From Streptomyces sp. SCSIO 30461 (lineage in GTDB: Bacteria; Actinomycetota; Actinomycetes; Streptomycetales; Streptomycetaceae): 64,000 nucleotides of DNA. Both the position numbers and the translations under genes were made by a program. The stretch spans positions 7,748,501-7,812,500 of the forward strand of contig NZ_CP146101.1 of assembly GCF_037023745.1 (NCBI RefSeq), in the 5' to 3' direction. Each line of letters begins with the position of its first letter. The stretch's first letter is position 1. The notes below the pieces were generated by a model. That model was given only the letters and a program-made list of their open reading frames with translations, did not search any database and was not told the DNA's origin. This document shows, piece by piece, positions 50,499 to 61,700 of the stretch.

Positions 50499-53400
50499 GT
50501 GGATGTCTTTGAACTGCACCGGAAGCTTGTCGCTGACTACCGGCAGTTCACCGAGTCATTCGTGGGCATCCGGGACCCCAGAATTCGTGAGGCCGTCGAG
50601 CGCGACCTCGCAGAAGGCGGCCAATGGCGGGACGCATGGCTGTCGATCAATCCTCTCTTCGAACCGGGGGGCTCGGTTGACGAGCTCGTCAAGGGCCAGC
50701 TGCTGCACCCCGAGTGCTCCAAGATCTTCCGCACCGGCAAAGATGCCGAAGGGGCTCCCGGCGTTCCCATCTCTTTCCACCGGCACCAGCGAGAAGCGAT
50801 CGAGGTAGCCACCACCGGCAGGAGCTTCGTGCTCACCACTGGCACCGGTTCGGGCAAGAGCCTCGGCTACATCGTGCCAATCGTGGACCACATCCTGCGT
50901 GCACGCGCCGCGGGCGATACGGAACGCCGTACGCGCGCGGTGATCGTGTACCCGATGAACGCTCTGGCGAACAGCCAGCGCAAGGAGCTCGAGAAGTTCC
51001 TTCAGGCAGGGTACGGGCCAGAGGCGTCGCCGGTGACCTTTGCGCGCTACACCGGCCAGGAGTCCGAGGAGGAGCGCCACCGGATCCTGCGCGATCGCCC
51101 CGACATCATCCTCACGAACTACGTGATGCTCGACCTCCTGCTCACCCGCGACAAGGAGCGCGGAAACTTTCTGAATGCCACACGCGATCTGCGTTTCCTC
51201 GTCCTGGACGAGCTCCACACCTACCGCGGCCGGCAGGGAGCGGATGTCGCTCTGCTGGTGCGGCGTGTGCGGGACGCCTGCGAGGCGCGGAGCCTTCAGT
51301 GCATCGGCACCTCGGCGACCATGTCGAACGAGGGAGATCATCTGGAGCGCCGCAAAGACGTGGCGCGCGTGGCCAGCCGGATCTTCGGAGGGCCGGAAGA
51401 CGTTGCACCGGAACATGTCATCGGCGAGACACTCCGCCGCGCCACCCGAGGGCCGGATCCGTCACCGGCGCAGCTGACCGAAGCCGTTCTCAGGGCACCG
51501 GACCGGCTCACCCGCGACTACGACGATCTTGCTGAGGATCCGCTCGCGATCTGGATCGAGAACACCTTCGGTCTGCGGGACCAGGCCGGGCATCTGGAGC
51601 GGCAGCGCCCGATCACGCTGGCCGATGCTGCGGTCGGCCTGGCCGCCCTGGTGGACCTGGACGAGGACACGTGCAGGGCTGCCATCGAGGACATGCTGCG
51701 CGCCGGAGCGAAGGCGAAGGACCCTGACACGCATCGCCCCTTGTTCGCCTTCCGTCTGCACCAGTTCGTATCGAAGGGGGACACCGTCTATGTAAGCCTT
51801 GAGCCCGAGGCGACACGCTACGCCACCAGGCGATACCAGCGTGTGGTCCAAGGTGACCGGGGCAAGCTCCTGCTGCCCTTGTCCTTCTGCCGCGAGTGCG
51901 GCCAGGAGTACCTCGCTGTGTCCCGGACGATGAGAGCCGGCCAGGTGGCCTACGAGCCGAGGCACGATCACGAGTCGGACGACGATCAGACCGCGGACGG
52001 CTATCTGTATGTGAGCACCGCCGCACCGTGGCCAGCGGATCCTGTCGCGGACGGGCGGCTGCCGGACTCCTGGCTCGTGCGCGACGAATCCGGTATCCAT
52101 GTGACCGACAATCGTCGGCGCTATCTTCCGGTGCCTGTGACCGTGGCCCTCGACGGTACGGAAATGGGGTACGGCGGCGCAGAGAGCGAGTCCTCGGCCG
52201 CAGGCGACCACGGCACTGAACCTCCCGAGGGGCTTAGGGCTGCCTTCGTCCCCGCCCCGTTCCTGTTCTGCCTGAACCCCGAGTGCAAGGTCTCGTACGA
52301 GCAGGTCCGTGGCCGGGACTTCGCCAAGCTCGCCAGCCTCGACTCGGAGGGACGCAGCTCCGCGATGACAGTGATCAGCGCGAGCATCGTCCGGAGTCTG
52401 CGCAGCCAGCCACCCGGCGAGGAGATGCCGAGAGAGGCTCAGAAGCTTCTCACCTTCGTGGACAACCGTCAGGACGCCAGTCTGCAGGCTGGGCATTTCA
52501 ACGACTTTGTCCAGGTGACGCATCTGCGGGGCGCCCTGGTCAAGGCGTTGAGTGACGCCGGTCCAGCCGGGTTGCGCTACGACACTCTGGCGCAGCGTGT
52601 CACCGATGCCCTGGCCCTGCCGGTGGAGTCCTACGCGGGCAGGGCGGAGGTTCGCTTCAGCCATCAGCGGGAGAATGTCACCTCTGCTCTGCGCGCGGTG
52701 GTGGAACTCCTCCTGTACCAGGATCTGCAGGGGTCCTGGCGTGTGACGATGCCGGGCCTGGAGCAGACCGGGCTGCTGGTTTTCGACTATCCGGCTCTCG
52801 GTGAGATCGCCGCTGCCGAGGACCTTTGGGAGAGCGGGCACGCGGCTCTCGCTGACGCCGCCCCGCAGCAGCGCGAGCAGTTGCTGCGGCTCGTGCTCGA
52901 TGAGATGCGCCGCAATCTCGCCGTCGACGTCGAGGTTCTGTCCCGCACCGGTTTCGAGCGGGTGCGTTCGCGCTCCGACCAGTGGCTGACTGGCCCTTGG
53001 GCGCTCTCGGAGAGTCATCCGGAGCCCCGCCCTGCGGCTGTGTTCCCAACGCCGGCGCGGCCCGGCGGGTACCGCAGTGACGTCCACTTCACCGGCCGGT
53101 CCATGCTCGGCCGCTATCTGCGCGCGCCGAGCTGTTTCCCTCACCTGTCGGACCGCCTGACCGTCGACGACGCCCAGCTCGTGATCCGCAGGCTGCTCGA
53201 AGTGCTCTGCGAAGCAGACCTGATCACGGAGTCCGTGCCACGGTCGGAGACGGGTACCCCCGGCTACCGAGTGAAGGCGTCCTCGCTGCTCTGGCTGCCT
53301 TCAGACGGTTCCGAAGGCATGCGCGATCTGCTGCGTCGCCGACACGGTGCCACCGCGCCGCGCGTTAATGCCTTCTTCCGTGGTCTCTACGCGGATCTCG

Positions 53401-55766
53401 CGCACAGCCTCGCCGGGCTGCAGGCCGCGGAGCACACCGCTCAGGTCCCCACGCCCGTAAGGGAGGAACGGGAGGCTCGGTTCAGTTCTGGCCAGCTGCC
53501 GTTGCTGTACTGCTCCCCGACGATGGAGCTCGGCGTCGACATCAAGAGCCTCAACACCGTCGCGATGCGTAACGTGCCACCTACCCCGGCGAATTACGCG
53601 CAGCGTTCCGGGCGCGCTGGACGTTCCGGTGAGCCCGCCCTGGTCACCACCTACTGTGCCACCGGGAACGCACACGATCAGTACTACTTCCGTCGGTCCC
53701 ACCTCATGGTTCAAGGGCGGGTGGCGCCGCCACGCCTCGATCTCGCGAACGAAGATCTGGTCCGCAGCCACATCCAAGCGATCTGGCTCGCCGAGACCGG
53801 AGCCGACCTGCACTCGAGCCTGCCCGAGGTACTGGATCTCGCTGATTCAATGCGCGGTTATCCAGTGCGCGAGGAGATCTGGGCGCAGATGCTCGATCCG
53901 GCACCGGCCCGCCGTGCGGAGGAGCGGGCCCGGAACGTGCTCGCGTCCGTACCGGACCTCGACAGCTCAAGCTGGTGGAGCCCGCGCTGGCTGGAGGACG
54001 TTGTCCGCAACGCCGCCCGAGGCTTCGACCGAGCCTGCGACCGCTGGCGCAACCTCTACCGGGGCGCTCTCGCGGAGCAGGAGGAACAGAACCGCCGCGT
54101 CCTCGACCAGTCACTGAGCCCTCAGTCCCGTGAGCAGGCGGCCCGGCGCAGGCGCGAGGCCGAGAACCAGCTCAAGCTGCTGCGGAACGAGGACAGCCAG
54201 CGCCTCGGCCACAACTTCAGCGACTTCTACACGTACCGCTACTTCGCGTCTGAGGGGTTCCTGCCCGGATACTCCTTCCCGCGGCTCCCTCTGGCCGCGT
54301 ACATCCCGGGCTCCCGCAAAGCTCGGGGTGTGGGTGCTGAGGGCGACTACTTGCAACGCCCCCGCTTCCTGGCCATCAACGAGTTCGGCCCGGGTGCCCT
54401 CATCTACCACGAAGGAGCCCGATACGAGGTCAAGCGGGTGCAGTTGCCCATCGCCGAACCGGGCGAGATCGACACCGAAGCGGCCCGGCTCTGCCGCCAC
54501 TGCGGCTACTTCCACGAGCAGCAGGCCGGGACGGATCTCTGCGACAACTGCGGCCAAGCGCTCACCGGGCTCATCCCCAACCTGATGCGGTTGACCACGG
54601 TCGTCACCGAGCGTCGCGAACGCATCTCCTCCGACGAGGAAGAACGACGCCGGGCAGGCTTCGAGCTGGAAACCGCCTACCGGTTCAACGCGCACGGTGA
54701 CCGACCGGCCAGGCTGGACGCCCAGATTCTCCTCGATGGCCAGAAACTTGCCGATCTGGCCTACGGAGACACCGCCAGCCTGCGCGTCATCAACAAGGGA
54801 CGACGACGGCGCAAGGACAAGGCACGGGTCGGTTACCGCATCGATACTGCGACCGGCCGATGGCTGCCCGACAAGCAGGCCGAAGCCCTTGAATCAGACG
54901 AAGGGGAGTCGTTTGCGGATGCCGACATCTCCCGCCCCGTGGTCCCCTTTGTGGAGGACCGACGGAACATCCTCCTCCTCCGTCTCGCCGAGCCGGTTGA
55001 CGAGATCACCGCCACCACGTTGCGTTTCGCCCTTGAGCGCGGTGTCGAGGCGGTATTCCAGTTGGAGGACTCCGAGCTGACCTCCATCGCCCTGCCGGAC
55101 CCGGACAACCGGGCCCGGATGCTGTTCACGGAGAGCGCCGAGGGCGGGGCCGGGGTGCTGCGCCGCCTGCAGGCCGAACCGGACGCCCTGGCGACCGCGG
55201 CCGCCGAAGCCCTGCGCATCGTGCACACCGACCCCGACACCGGTGAGGACGCGCCGGCGAAGGCCGGTCTGCCCGAGCCCTGCGAACTCGGTTGCTACGA
55301 CTGCCTTCTGTCGTACGGGAACCAGAGCGAGCACCGGCTGATCGACCGCACGAAGGTGATCGGGCTGTTGAGGGGCATCGCGCGGGCAACGGTGCGGGGC
55401 ACGGGCGGCACAGCCAGTCCTGCCGACCGGCTCATCATGCTCAAAGAGGACAGCGAGAGCGAACTGGAGCGCGCCTTCCTCGATTTCCTCGCCGCCCGGG
55501 AGCTGCGCGTGCCGGACGAGGCGCAGGTCCCGCTGATACAGCTCGCGGCCCGCCCGGACTTCGTCTACCGCCTCGCCGGTGCCGACGTCGCCGTCTTCGT
55601 CGATGGTCCACACCACGACCGGCCCACCCAGCAGCAACGCGACGAGGAGGCCGAGGACCGGCTCATGGACGCGGGCTGGCTGGTTGTCCGCTTCGGGCAC
55701 ACTGACAACTGGCAGAAGATCGTCGACCGTTACCCGAACGTGTTCGGATCCGGAGGAGCCCGGTGA
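50499..55766 (+). CDS. DEAD/DEAH-box DUF1998 helicase with C-terminal nuclease-like domain
   Basis: About 1755 residues from GTG 50499 (GAGAGG 10 nt upstream; TTG 50490 is possible). Motifs: Q-like FHRHQREAIEVA, Walker A LTTGTGSGKSLGY (about residues 112-124), DELH in LVLDELHTYRG, SAT in GTSATMS, and helicase C blocks GVDIKSLNTVAMRN and QRSGRAGRSG. A Cys-rich region (LCRHCGYFHEQQ, LCDNCGQ) and CELGCYDCLLSYGNQ mark DUF1998/MZB. The last 110 residues (RPDFVYRLAGADVAVFVDGP) look like a DUF559/Vsr-type PD-(D/E)xK domain. It is the first gene of an operon whose stops and starts overlap by 4 bp, probably a DNA translocating and cutting component of a DISARM-like system. Confidence 0.85.
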   Translation: MDVFELHRKLVADYRQFTESFVGIRDPRIREAVERDLAEGGQWRDAWLSINPLFEPGGSVDELVKGQLLHPECSKIFRTGKDAEGAPGVPISFHRHQREAIEVATTGRSFVLTTGTGSGKSLGYIVPIVDHILRARAAGDTERRTRAVIVYPMNALANSQRKELEKFLQAGYGPEASPVTFARYTGQESEEERHRILRDRPDIILTNYVMLDLLLTRDKERGNFLNATRDLRFLVLDELHTYRGRQGADVALLVRRVRDACEARSLQCIGTSATMSNEGDHLERRKDVARVASRIFGGPEDVAPEHVIGETLRRATRGPDPSPAQLTEAVLRAPDRLTRDYDDLAEDPLAIWIENTFGLRDQAGHLERQRPITLADAAVGLAALVDLDEDTCRAAIEDMLRAGAKAKDPDTHRPLFAFRLHQFVSKGDTVYVSLEPEATRYATRRYQRVVQGDRGKLLLPLSFCRECGQEYLAVSRTMRAGQVAYEPRHDHESDDDQTADGYLYVSTAAPWPADPVADGRLPDSWLVRDESGIHVTDNRRRYLPVPVTVALDGTEMGYGGAESESSAAGDHGTEPPEGLRAAFVPAPFLFCLNPECKVSYEQVRGRDFAKLASLDSEGRSSAMTVISASIVRSLRSQPPGEEMPREAQKLLTFVDNRQDASLQAGHFNDFVQVTHLRGALVKALSDAGPAGLRYDTLAQRVTDALALPVESYAGRAEVRFSHQRENVTSALRAVVELLLYQDLQGSWRVTMPGLEQTGLLVFDYPALGEIAAAEDLWESGHAALADAAPQQREQLLRLVLDEMRRNLAVDVEVLSRTGFERVRSRSDQWLTGPWALSESHPEPRPAAVFPTPARPGGYRSDVHFTGRSMLGRYLRAPSCFPHLSDRLTVDDAQLVIRRLLEVLCEADLITESVPRSETGTPGYRVKASSLLWLPSDGSEGMRDLLRRRHGATAPRVNAFFRGLYADLAHSLAGLQAAEHTAQVPTPVREEREARFSSGQLPLLYCSPTMELGVDIKSLNTVAMRNVPPTPANYAQRSGRAGRSGEPALVTTYCATGNAHDQYYFRRSHLMVQGRVAPPRLDLANEDLVRSHIQAIWLAETGADLHSSLPEVLDLADSMRGYPVREEIWAQMLDPAPARRAEERARNVLASVPDLDSSSWWSPRWLEDVVRNAARGFDRACDRWRNLYRGALAEQEEQNRRVLDQSLSPQSREQAARRRREAENQLKLLRNEDSQRLGHNFSDFYTYRYFASEGFLPGYSFPRLPLAAYIPGSRKARGVGAEGDYLQRPRFLAINEFGPGALIYHEGARYEVKRVQLPIAEPGEIDTEAARLCRHCGYFHEQQAGTDLCDNCGQALTGLIPNLMRLTTVVTERRERISSDEEERRRAGFELETAYRFNAHGDRPARLDAQILLDGQKLADLAYGDTASLRVINKGRRRRKDKARVGYRIDTATGRWLPDKQAEALESDEGESFADADISRPVVPFVEDRRNILLLRLAEPVDEITATTLRFALERGVEAVFQLEDSELTSIALPDPDNRARMLFTESAEGGAGVLRRLQAEPDALATAAAEALRIVHTDPDTGEDAPAKAGLPEPCELGCYDCLLSYGNQSEHRLIDRTKVIGLLRGIARATVRGTGGTASPADRLIMLKEDSESELERAFLDFLAARELRVPDEAQVPLIQLAARPDFVYRLAGADVAVFVDGPHHDRPTQQQRDEEAEDRLMDAGWLVVRFGHTDNWQKIVDRYPNVFGSGGAR

Positions 55767-58700
55767 CCAAGTACGAGACCGGCAACCTGGTGGCCGCCCG
55801 CGGGCGTGACTGGGTCGTGGAGAAGGTCACCGACGATTTTCTGGTGGCACGCCCACTGGGCGGTGACGCGGCATTCACCACCGGGCTCTTCGTCGACGAA
55901 GTAACGGATTCGTCCTTTCCCCGGCCCAGCACCGACCCCAACGAGGTGGGTGACTTCAGCAGCGCGGGGCTTCTTCGAACGGCGCTGCAGATCGGGTTCC
56001 GGGACAGCGCGGGCCCCTTCCGATCCCTCGCCCAGTTGAACTTCGAGCCTCGCCGCTACCAGCTGGTACCGCTGATGATGTCGATGAGCATGGATGTGAC
56101 GCGTCTGCTCATCGCCGACGATGTCGGCATCGGTAAGACCGTGGAATCAGGGCTCATCGCGAAGGAACTGGTGGCTCAGGGGCAGGTTGACCGGTTCAGT
56201 GTGCTGTGCCCCCCAGCGCTGGCCCGGCAGTGGCAGGACGAGCTGCGGGACAAGTTCGGCATCGAAGCCGCGCTGGTCCTGCCCAGCACCGTCAAGAAGT
56301 TGGAGCGCGACCTCATGGGCGCCGAAAGCCTCTTCTCCCGGCACCGGTTCACCATCGTGTCGACGGACTTCATCAAGCGGGAGGACCGCCGCAGCCAGTT
56401 CCTGCGCAGCGCACCGGAACTCGTCATCGTCGACGAAGCCCACACCTGCGTACCGGACGCCGCCGACCGGGCGGGCAAACACCGCCAGCTGCGCTACGAG
56501 CTCCTCACCGAGCTTTCCACGTCACCACAGCGCCACGTCATTCTGGTCACCGCCACTCCTCACAGCGGTAAGGAAGAGACCTTCCGCTGTCTCATCGGGT
56601 TGCTCGACCCTCAGTTCGCCCCGGATACCGGCTCGTTCGACCCGTCCCAGTCCGAGGACAGGATGCGCCTGGCCAAGTTCTTTGTGCAGCGACGCCGCCG
56701 CGACATCAAGCACTACCTGCAGGAGGAGACCCACTTCCCGGACACGCGGTTCCTCCGGGATGTGCCCTTCCGGATGCACGACGAGTACGCGGATCTCCTG
56801 GAGGACGTACTGGCGTACGCGCGGGAGACCGTGCGTACGAGCAGCGGTGCGACCCGCGACCGCATCCGCTGGTGGTCCGCCCTCGCCCTGCTGCGCTCCC
56901 TCGCCTCCTCGCCGCTGGCCGCAGCCGCCACATTGGAGACCAGGGCCGCCGTCGAGGGTCTGACCGACGTGGAAGCAGAACGGCTCGGCCGCGCATCCGT
57001 CCTGGACGGCACCGAAGACGACACCGACGAAGGCGCCGACGCCGCTCCTGCCGGTGATGCCACTGAGGCACTGATCCCTCTCAAGGCGGTGGAAGGAGCC
57101 GAAGGGAGCGAGCTGAGCAAGCGGGACAAGGCCCGGATCCTGGAGGAGCGGAAAAGGCTCCGGCGATTCGCTGAACGCGCTCGGCAGCTGGCCGGCCCTG
57201 AGCACGACCGGAAGCTCCTCCAGGTGGGCAAGGAAGTCAAGCAGCTGATCACTGCTGGCTACAACCCCATCGTCTTCTGCCGGTACATCCCCACGGCCCA
57301 GTACGTTGCGGAGTACCTGAAGTCCATCCTCGGCAAGATCACCGTCGAGCACGTCACGGGGCTGTTGCCCCCGAAGGAGCGCGAGGACCGTATCGCGACG
57401 CTCACTCAGGACCCGGCCGCTCGCAGGGTCCTGGTCGCTACCGACTGTCTATCGGAAGGCGTCAACCTGCAGCACGGCTTCCAGGCTGTCGTCCACTACG
57501 ACCTTCCGTGGAACCCGACGCGTCTCGAGCAGCGCGAAGGACGTGTCGACCGTTTCGGCCAGCGTTCGACGTACGTGCGGGCCGTGACCCTGTACGGCGA
57601 GGACAACGGCATCGACGGTGTTGTCCTCGAAGTCCTGCTGCGCAAACACCGCGCCATTCAGAAGGCGACCGGCGTCGCGGTGCCGGTCCCGGAGGCCGCC
57701 GACAGCCTGGTACAGGCACTCGTGCAGGGCGTGCTGCTGCGTGGCCGCGAAGAGCGGCAGCTGACCCTCGACGTGGAGGCCGAAGAGGCGGCCGAGGCAC
57801 TTGAGCGGCAGTGGCGCGATGCGGCTGAGCGTGAGTCCAAGGCACAGACCCGCTACGCGCAACGCACCATCCACACGGACGAGATGCAGCAGGAGATCGA
57901 CGCCCTCCGGCAGGCCATCGGAAACCGGGACGACGTCATCCGGTTCGTCCGCACCAGCCTCACCAAGCTGGGTGCCACCATGCGTCCTGCTCCCTCCCGC
58001 GAAGAGGTCTCGGTCTCCGCCCGCCGGAAGCCCGCCGGTTCCGCCGCGACCGCCCAGCCGGTACTCACGGAACCGAAAGAAGAAGCAAGGGACTTCACCG
58101 CCGACCTCACCGGGCTGCCCCCCGGACTGCTGCGCGACCTGCAGGTGGACGGCGCGGCCCGGGCCTTGGAGCTCACCTTCCGCGCAGAAGGTGCCGAACG
58201 GATCGGCGAAGTTTCCCTCACCAGGTCGGATCCCCGTGTCGTCGCCCTGGCCCAGTGGGTGCTCGACACCTCCCTCGACGGATCGATCGGCGGCGGGCGG
58301 CGCCTGGCTCGGCGCTGCGGCGTCATCAGGACGACCGCAGTGGACTCCCGCACCACGCTCCTGCTGGTCCGCCTCCGCCATCACCTGACCCTGCCGGGGC
58401 GCGGCACCACACCCACAGTGGCCGAGGAGGCCCGCGTCCTCGCCTACCGGGGCAGTGCGAGCGCGCCCGAGTGGCTCACCCCGCCGGAAGTGGCCCAGCT
58501 CCTGGACGCCGAACCCACGGCCAACGCCATGGAGGAACACGTACGCCAGTACGTGGACCGGGCCGTGCGCGATCTCGACCGAATCCAGCCGGAGTTGGAC
58601 CGCCACGGAGAGGCAGCAGCATCCGAGCTCCTCGCAGCGCACCGCCGCGTCCGCCGCTCGGCCTCCGCCGCCCGGCGCGGACTGCAGGTGACGTTCCAGC

Positions 58701-58786
58701 CCTCGGCCGATGTTCTCGGCGTGTACGTGTACGTTCCTGACACCGCATCAACCAACCGGACCACCACACCCGGAGGCACCGCGTGA
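55763..58786 (+). CDS. drmD: DrmD-like SNF2 helicase
   Basis: 1007 residues from GTG 55763, overlapping the previous stop. The N-terminus (NLVAARGRDWVVEKVTDDFL, later FEPRRYQLVPLMMSMSMDVT) is characteristic of the SNF2-like helicases of DISARM (DrmD). Motifs: LLIADDVGIGKTVESGLIAK (Walker A), IVDEAHTC (DEAH), LVTATPHSGKEETFRCLIGL, ATDCLSEGVNLQHGFQAVVH and LEQREGRVDRFGQR (motif VI). C-terminal 350 residues have coiled and helical character. In DISARM the protein loads or moves on DNA to restrict phage. The symbol is by similarity of the whole sequence; I ran no search. Confidence 0.8.
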   Translation: MTKYETGNLVAARGRDWVVEKVTDDFLVARPLGGDAAFTTGLFVDEVTDSSFPRPSTDPNEVGDFSSAGLLRTALQIGFRDSAGPFRSLAQLNFEPRRYQLVPLMMSMSMDVTRLLIADDVGIGKTVESGLIAKELVAQGQVDRFSVLCPPALARQWQDELRDKFGIEAALVLPSTVKKLERDLMGAESLFSRHRFTIVSTDFIKREDRRSQFLRSAPELVIVDEAHTCVPDAADRAGKHRQLRYELLTELSTSPQRHVILVTATPHSGKEETFRCLIGLLDPQFAPDTGSFDPSQSEDRMRLAKFFVQRRRRDIKHYLQEETHFPDTRFLRDVPFRMHDEYADLLEDVLAYARETVRTSSGATRDRIRWWSALALLRSLASSPLAAAATLETRAAVEGLTDVEAERLGRASVLDGTEDDTDEGADAAPAGDATEALIPLKAVEGAEGSELSKRDKARILEERKRLRRFAERARQLAGPEHDRKLLQVGKEVKQLITAGYNPIVFCRYIPTAQYVAEYLKSILGKITVEHVTGLLPPKEREDRIATLTQDPAARRVLVATDCLSEGVNLQHGFQAVVHYDLPWNPTRLEQREGRVDRFGQRSTYVRAVTLYGEDNGIDGVVLEVLLRKHRAIQKATGVAVPVPEAADSLVQALVQGVLLRGREERQLTLDVEAEEAAEALERQWRDAAERESKAQTRYAQRTIHTDEMQQEIDALRQAIGNRDDVIRFVRTSLTKLGATMRPAPSREEVSVSARRKPAGSAATAQPVLTEPKEEARDFTADLTGLPPGLLRDLQVDGAARALELTFRAEGAERIGEVSLTRSDPRVVALAQWVLDTSLDGSIGGGRRLARRCGVIRTTAVDSRTTLLLVRLRHHLTLPGRGTTPTVAEEARVLAYRGSASAPEWLTPPEVAQLLDAEPTANAMEEHVRQYVDRAVRDLDRIQPELDRHGEAAASELLAAHRRVRRSASAARRGLQVTFQPSADVLGVYVYVPDTASTNRTTTPGGTA

Positions 58787-61700
58787 GCCCGACTGCCGTC
58801 CCTCTCGCGAGCGACGGATTCACCGCTGTCCGTATCGAGGGCAGCGTGCTCTCCCCTGAGATCCTGGCGCGTATCTCCGCAGGAGACCGCGCCCTGCCCG
58901 GGATGACGCCGGGCGAGTACAGCCTGCCAGTCGGGCGGCTAGGCGACGCCGTGAGCCGGTCGTGGGCGTATCTGCAAGGCGTGTACCAGTCCTACCGTGA
59001 CCAACTGAAGCAGCTGCCGGCGGCCGATCTCGGCACCACCCTGACCCGGCGGAAGTGGCTGCTCCCTCTCTTCGCCGAACTCGGCTACGGCCAACTGCCC
59101 ACGTCACGGAAGGGAGTCACAGCTGGCGGACGGTCCTTCCCCGTCAGCCATCTCCACCGCGAGCACTTCCCCGTCCACCTTCTGTCCTGGCACACCGAAC
59201 TGGACCGCCGCCCGGCCAAGGGACGCGTCCCCCAAGCCATGATGCAGGACTGCCTCAACACCGGCGGGTCGCTGTTGTGGGGAGGGCTCTCCAATGGCCG
59301 TGTGCTGCGACTGGTGCGGGACTCCACCTCCCTTGTCGGCTCCGCATACATCGAATTCGACCTCGAATCGATCTTCGACGGGGACCTGTACGCGGACTTC
59401 TACCTGCTGTATGCCCTACTGCACGCCTCCCGCATCGACCTGCTGCCCCGCGAGGACGACGCACCCGGAGAGCCAACCGCTGCCGACTGCTGGCTCGAAC
59501 GCTGGCGGGCGGAAGCCCTGGAGAGCGGCTCGCGCTTCCTGCGGGGCCTGAGCACCGGGCTCCAGCTCGCGCTGGAGGAGCTGGGTTCCGGCTTCCTCGC
59601 CCATCCCGCCAACGAACAGATGAGCAAGGGGCTCAGGAGCGGCGACATCCCCAAGGACCGCCTCAACAAGGCCCTGCTGCGACTCGTCTACCGACTGATC
59701 TTCCTGTTCGTCGCCGAGGATCGGCAGGCCCTGTTCGGCAAGGACAGTGATCCGCAGGCCCGAGACCGCTACGAGGAGTACTTCTCCAGCAGCCGGCTGC
59801 GCCGCCTGGCGCTGACGATGAAGGGCGACCGCCGAGACGACCTGTGGCAAGCCTTGACCATGGTGCTGAACGCCCTCGGCAAGGAGGGCGGGGACCCTCG
59901 GCTCGCCCTGCCGGGACTCGGCGGCGTCTACGATCCCGGTCCCCAGGACCACCTCTTCGACGACGTCACCCTGGCCTCCTTCCGGCTGCCCAACGACCGT
60001 CTCCTCGCCGCGGTGCGCCACCTCTCCCGGGTCCGCAGCGACGACGGCAGCCGCTGGCTTCCCGTCGACTACCGCCACCTCGGCGCGGAGGAGCTGGGCG
60101 GGGTGTACGAGGGACTGCTCGAACTGGTCCCGGACCCCGACCCGGACCGCAAGACCTACCGCCTGCGCAGCTCCGCCGGGCATTCCCGCAAGGCTTCGGG
60201 CTCGTACTACACGCCCACGGCTCTTGTGGACACCCTGCTCGAATCCGCCCTGGATCCCGTCCTGGAGGAAGCGGCGAAGTCGGCCAACCCCGTGGAGGCC
60301 CTCCTACGAGTGACCGTGTGCGACCCGGCGTGCGGATCCGGACACTTCCTGGTCGCCGCCGCCCGCCGCATCGCCAAACGCATCGCCGTCGTACACACCC
60401 AGGAAACCGAACCACCCGTCGATGCCGTACAGCGCTGGCTGCCCGACGTCGTGGCCCGATGCATCCACGGCGTGGACCTAGACCCGATGGCTGTCGACCT
60501 CGCCAAGTTCGCCCTCTGGATGCAGGCCCTCGAACCGGGCAAGCCCCGCCCAATGTCCTTCCTCGATGCCCACATCCGTCAGGGCAACGCCCTGCTCGGT
60601 ACCACGCCGCGCCTGCTGGAGCAGGGCATCCCCGACGTGGCGTACCAGGCCCTCGAAGGCGACGACGCCAAGCAGGTCGCCCGACTCCGCAAGCGCAACC
60701 GGGAGGAACGCGACGCAGGACAGGACGCGCTGTTCTCCACCGGCGGCGCCACCGTGGCCACGGGCAACGCCCACCACGCCCACGTCATCGCGGACATCCA
60801 CAGCAAGCCCGACGGCGAGCTCGTCGACATCCACCGGCAGATCGACAAGTACCGCTCGTGGCAGTCGTCCCCGGAGAAAGTCAAGGACCGCCGTATCGCG
60901 GACGCCTGGTGCGCCGCCTTCGTGTGGCCCACATATGTCGGCGGACCGGAGGGAATCGCCGCGGACGCCTGGCGCCGCCTGGTCGAGAACGGCAGCGCGG
61001 GTGCGGTAACCGACCAGACGGTAGATCAACTCGCCCAGGAATACGGGTTCTTCCACTGGCATCTGGAGTTCCCGCACATCTTCAACAGCTCGGACGACGA
61101 AGCACCCAGCTACGACCCCGACCTGGGATGGAGCGGCGGCTTCTCGTGCGTCCTGGGCAACCCCCCCTGGGATCGGGTGAAGCTCCAGGACAAGGAGTTC
61201 TTCGCCGCACGCGTCCCGGAGATCGCGGACGCTTCCAACAAGTCGTCTCGCGACCGCGCGATCGCCAAGCTCGCCGCTTCGCCAGAGCAGCGCTTCCACT
61301 ACGACGCTTACCTCGCCGCACGCCGGCGCTCTGAGGGCACTCTCCACTTCCTGCGTGACTCTGGACGGTTCCCTTTCACGGGACAGGGCGACGTCAACAC
61401 GTACTCGGTGTTTGCCGAAACCGCCCGGCAGTTCATCGCGGGGCGCGGTCGTTTGGGCATCATCGTGCCGACTGGGATCGCCGTGGACTCCACCACAGCG
61501 CCCTTCTTCCGGGACATCCTGCAACAGCGGCGCCTCGAATCTCTGCTGGATTTCGTCACCAATCCGCGGATCTGGACGGATGTGGGCAACCGCCGCTATC
61601 GATTCTCGCTCCTGACAGTTACGGGCCGAGACAGCGAAATCACGCAGGCCGAGTCCTGGACCCTGGGCAAACACCCGGACGAACTGCCTCCGCGCGGCGA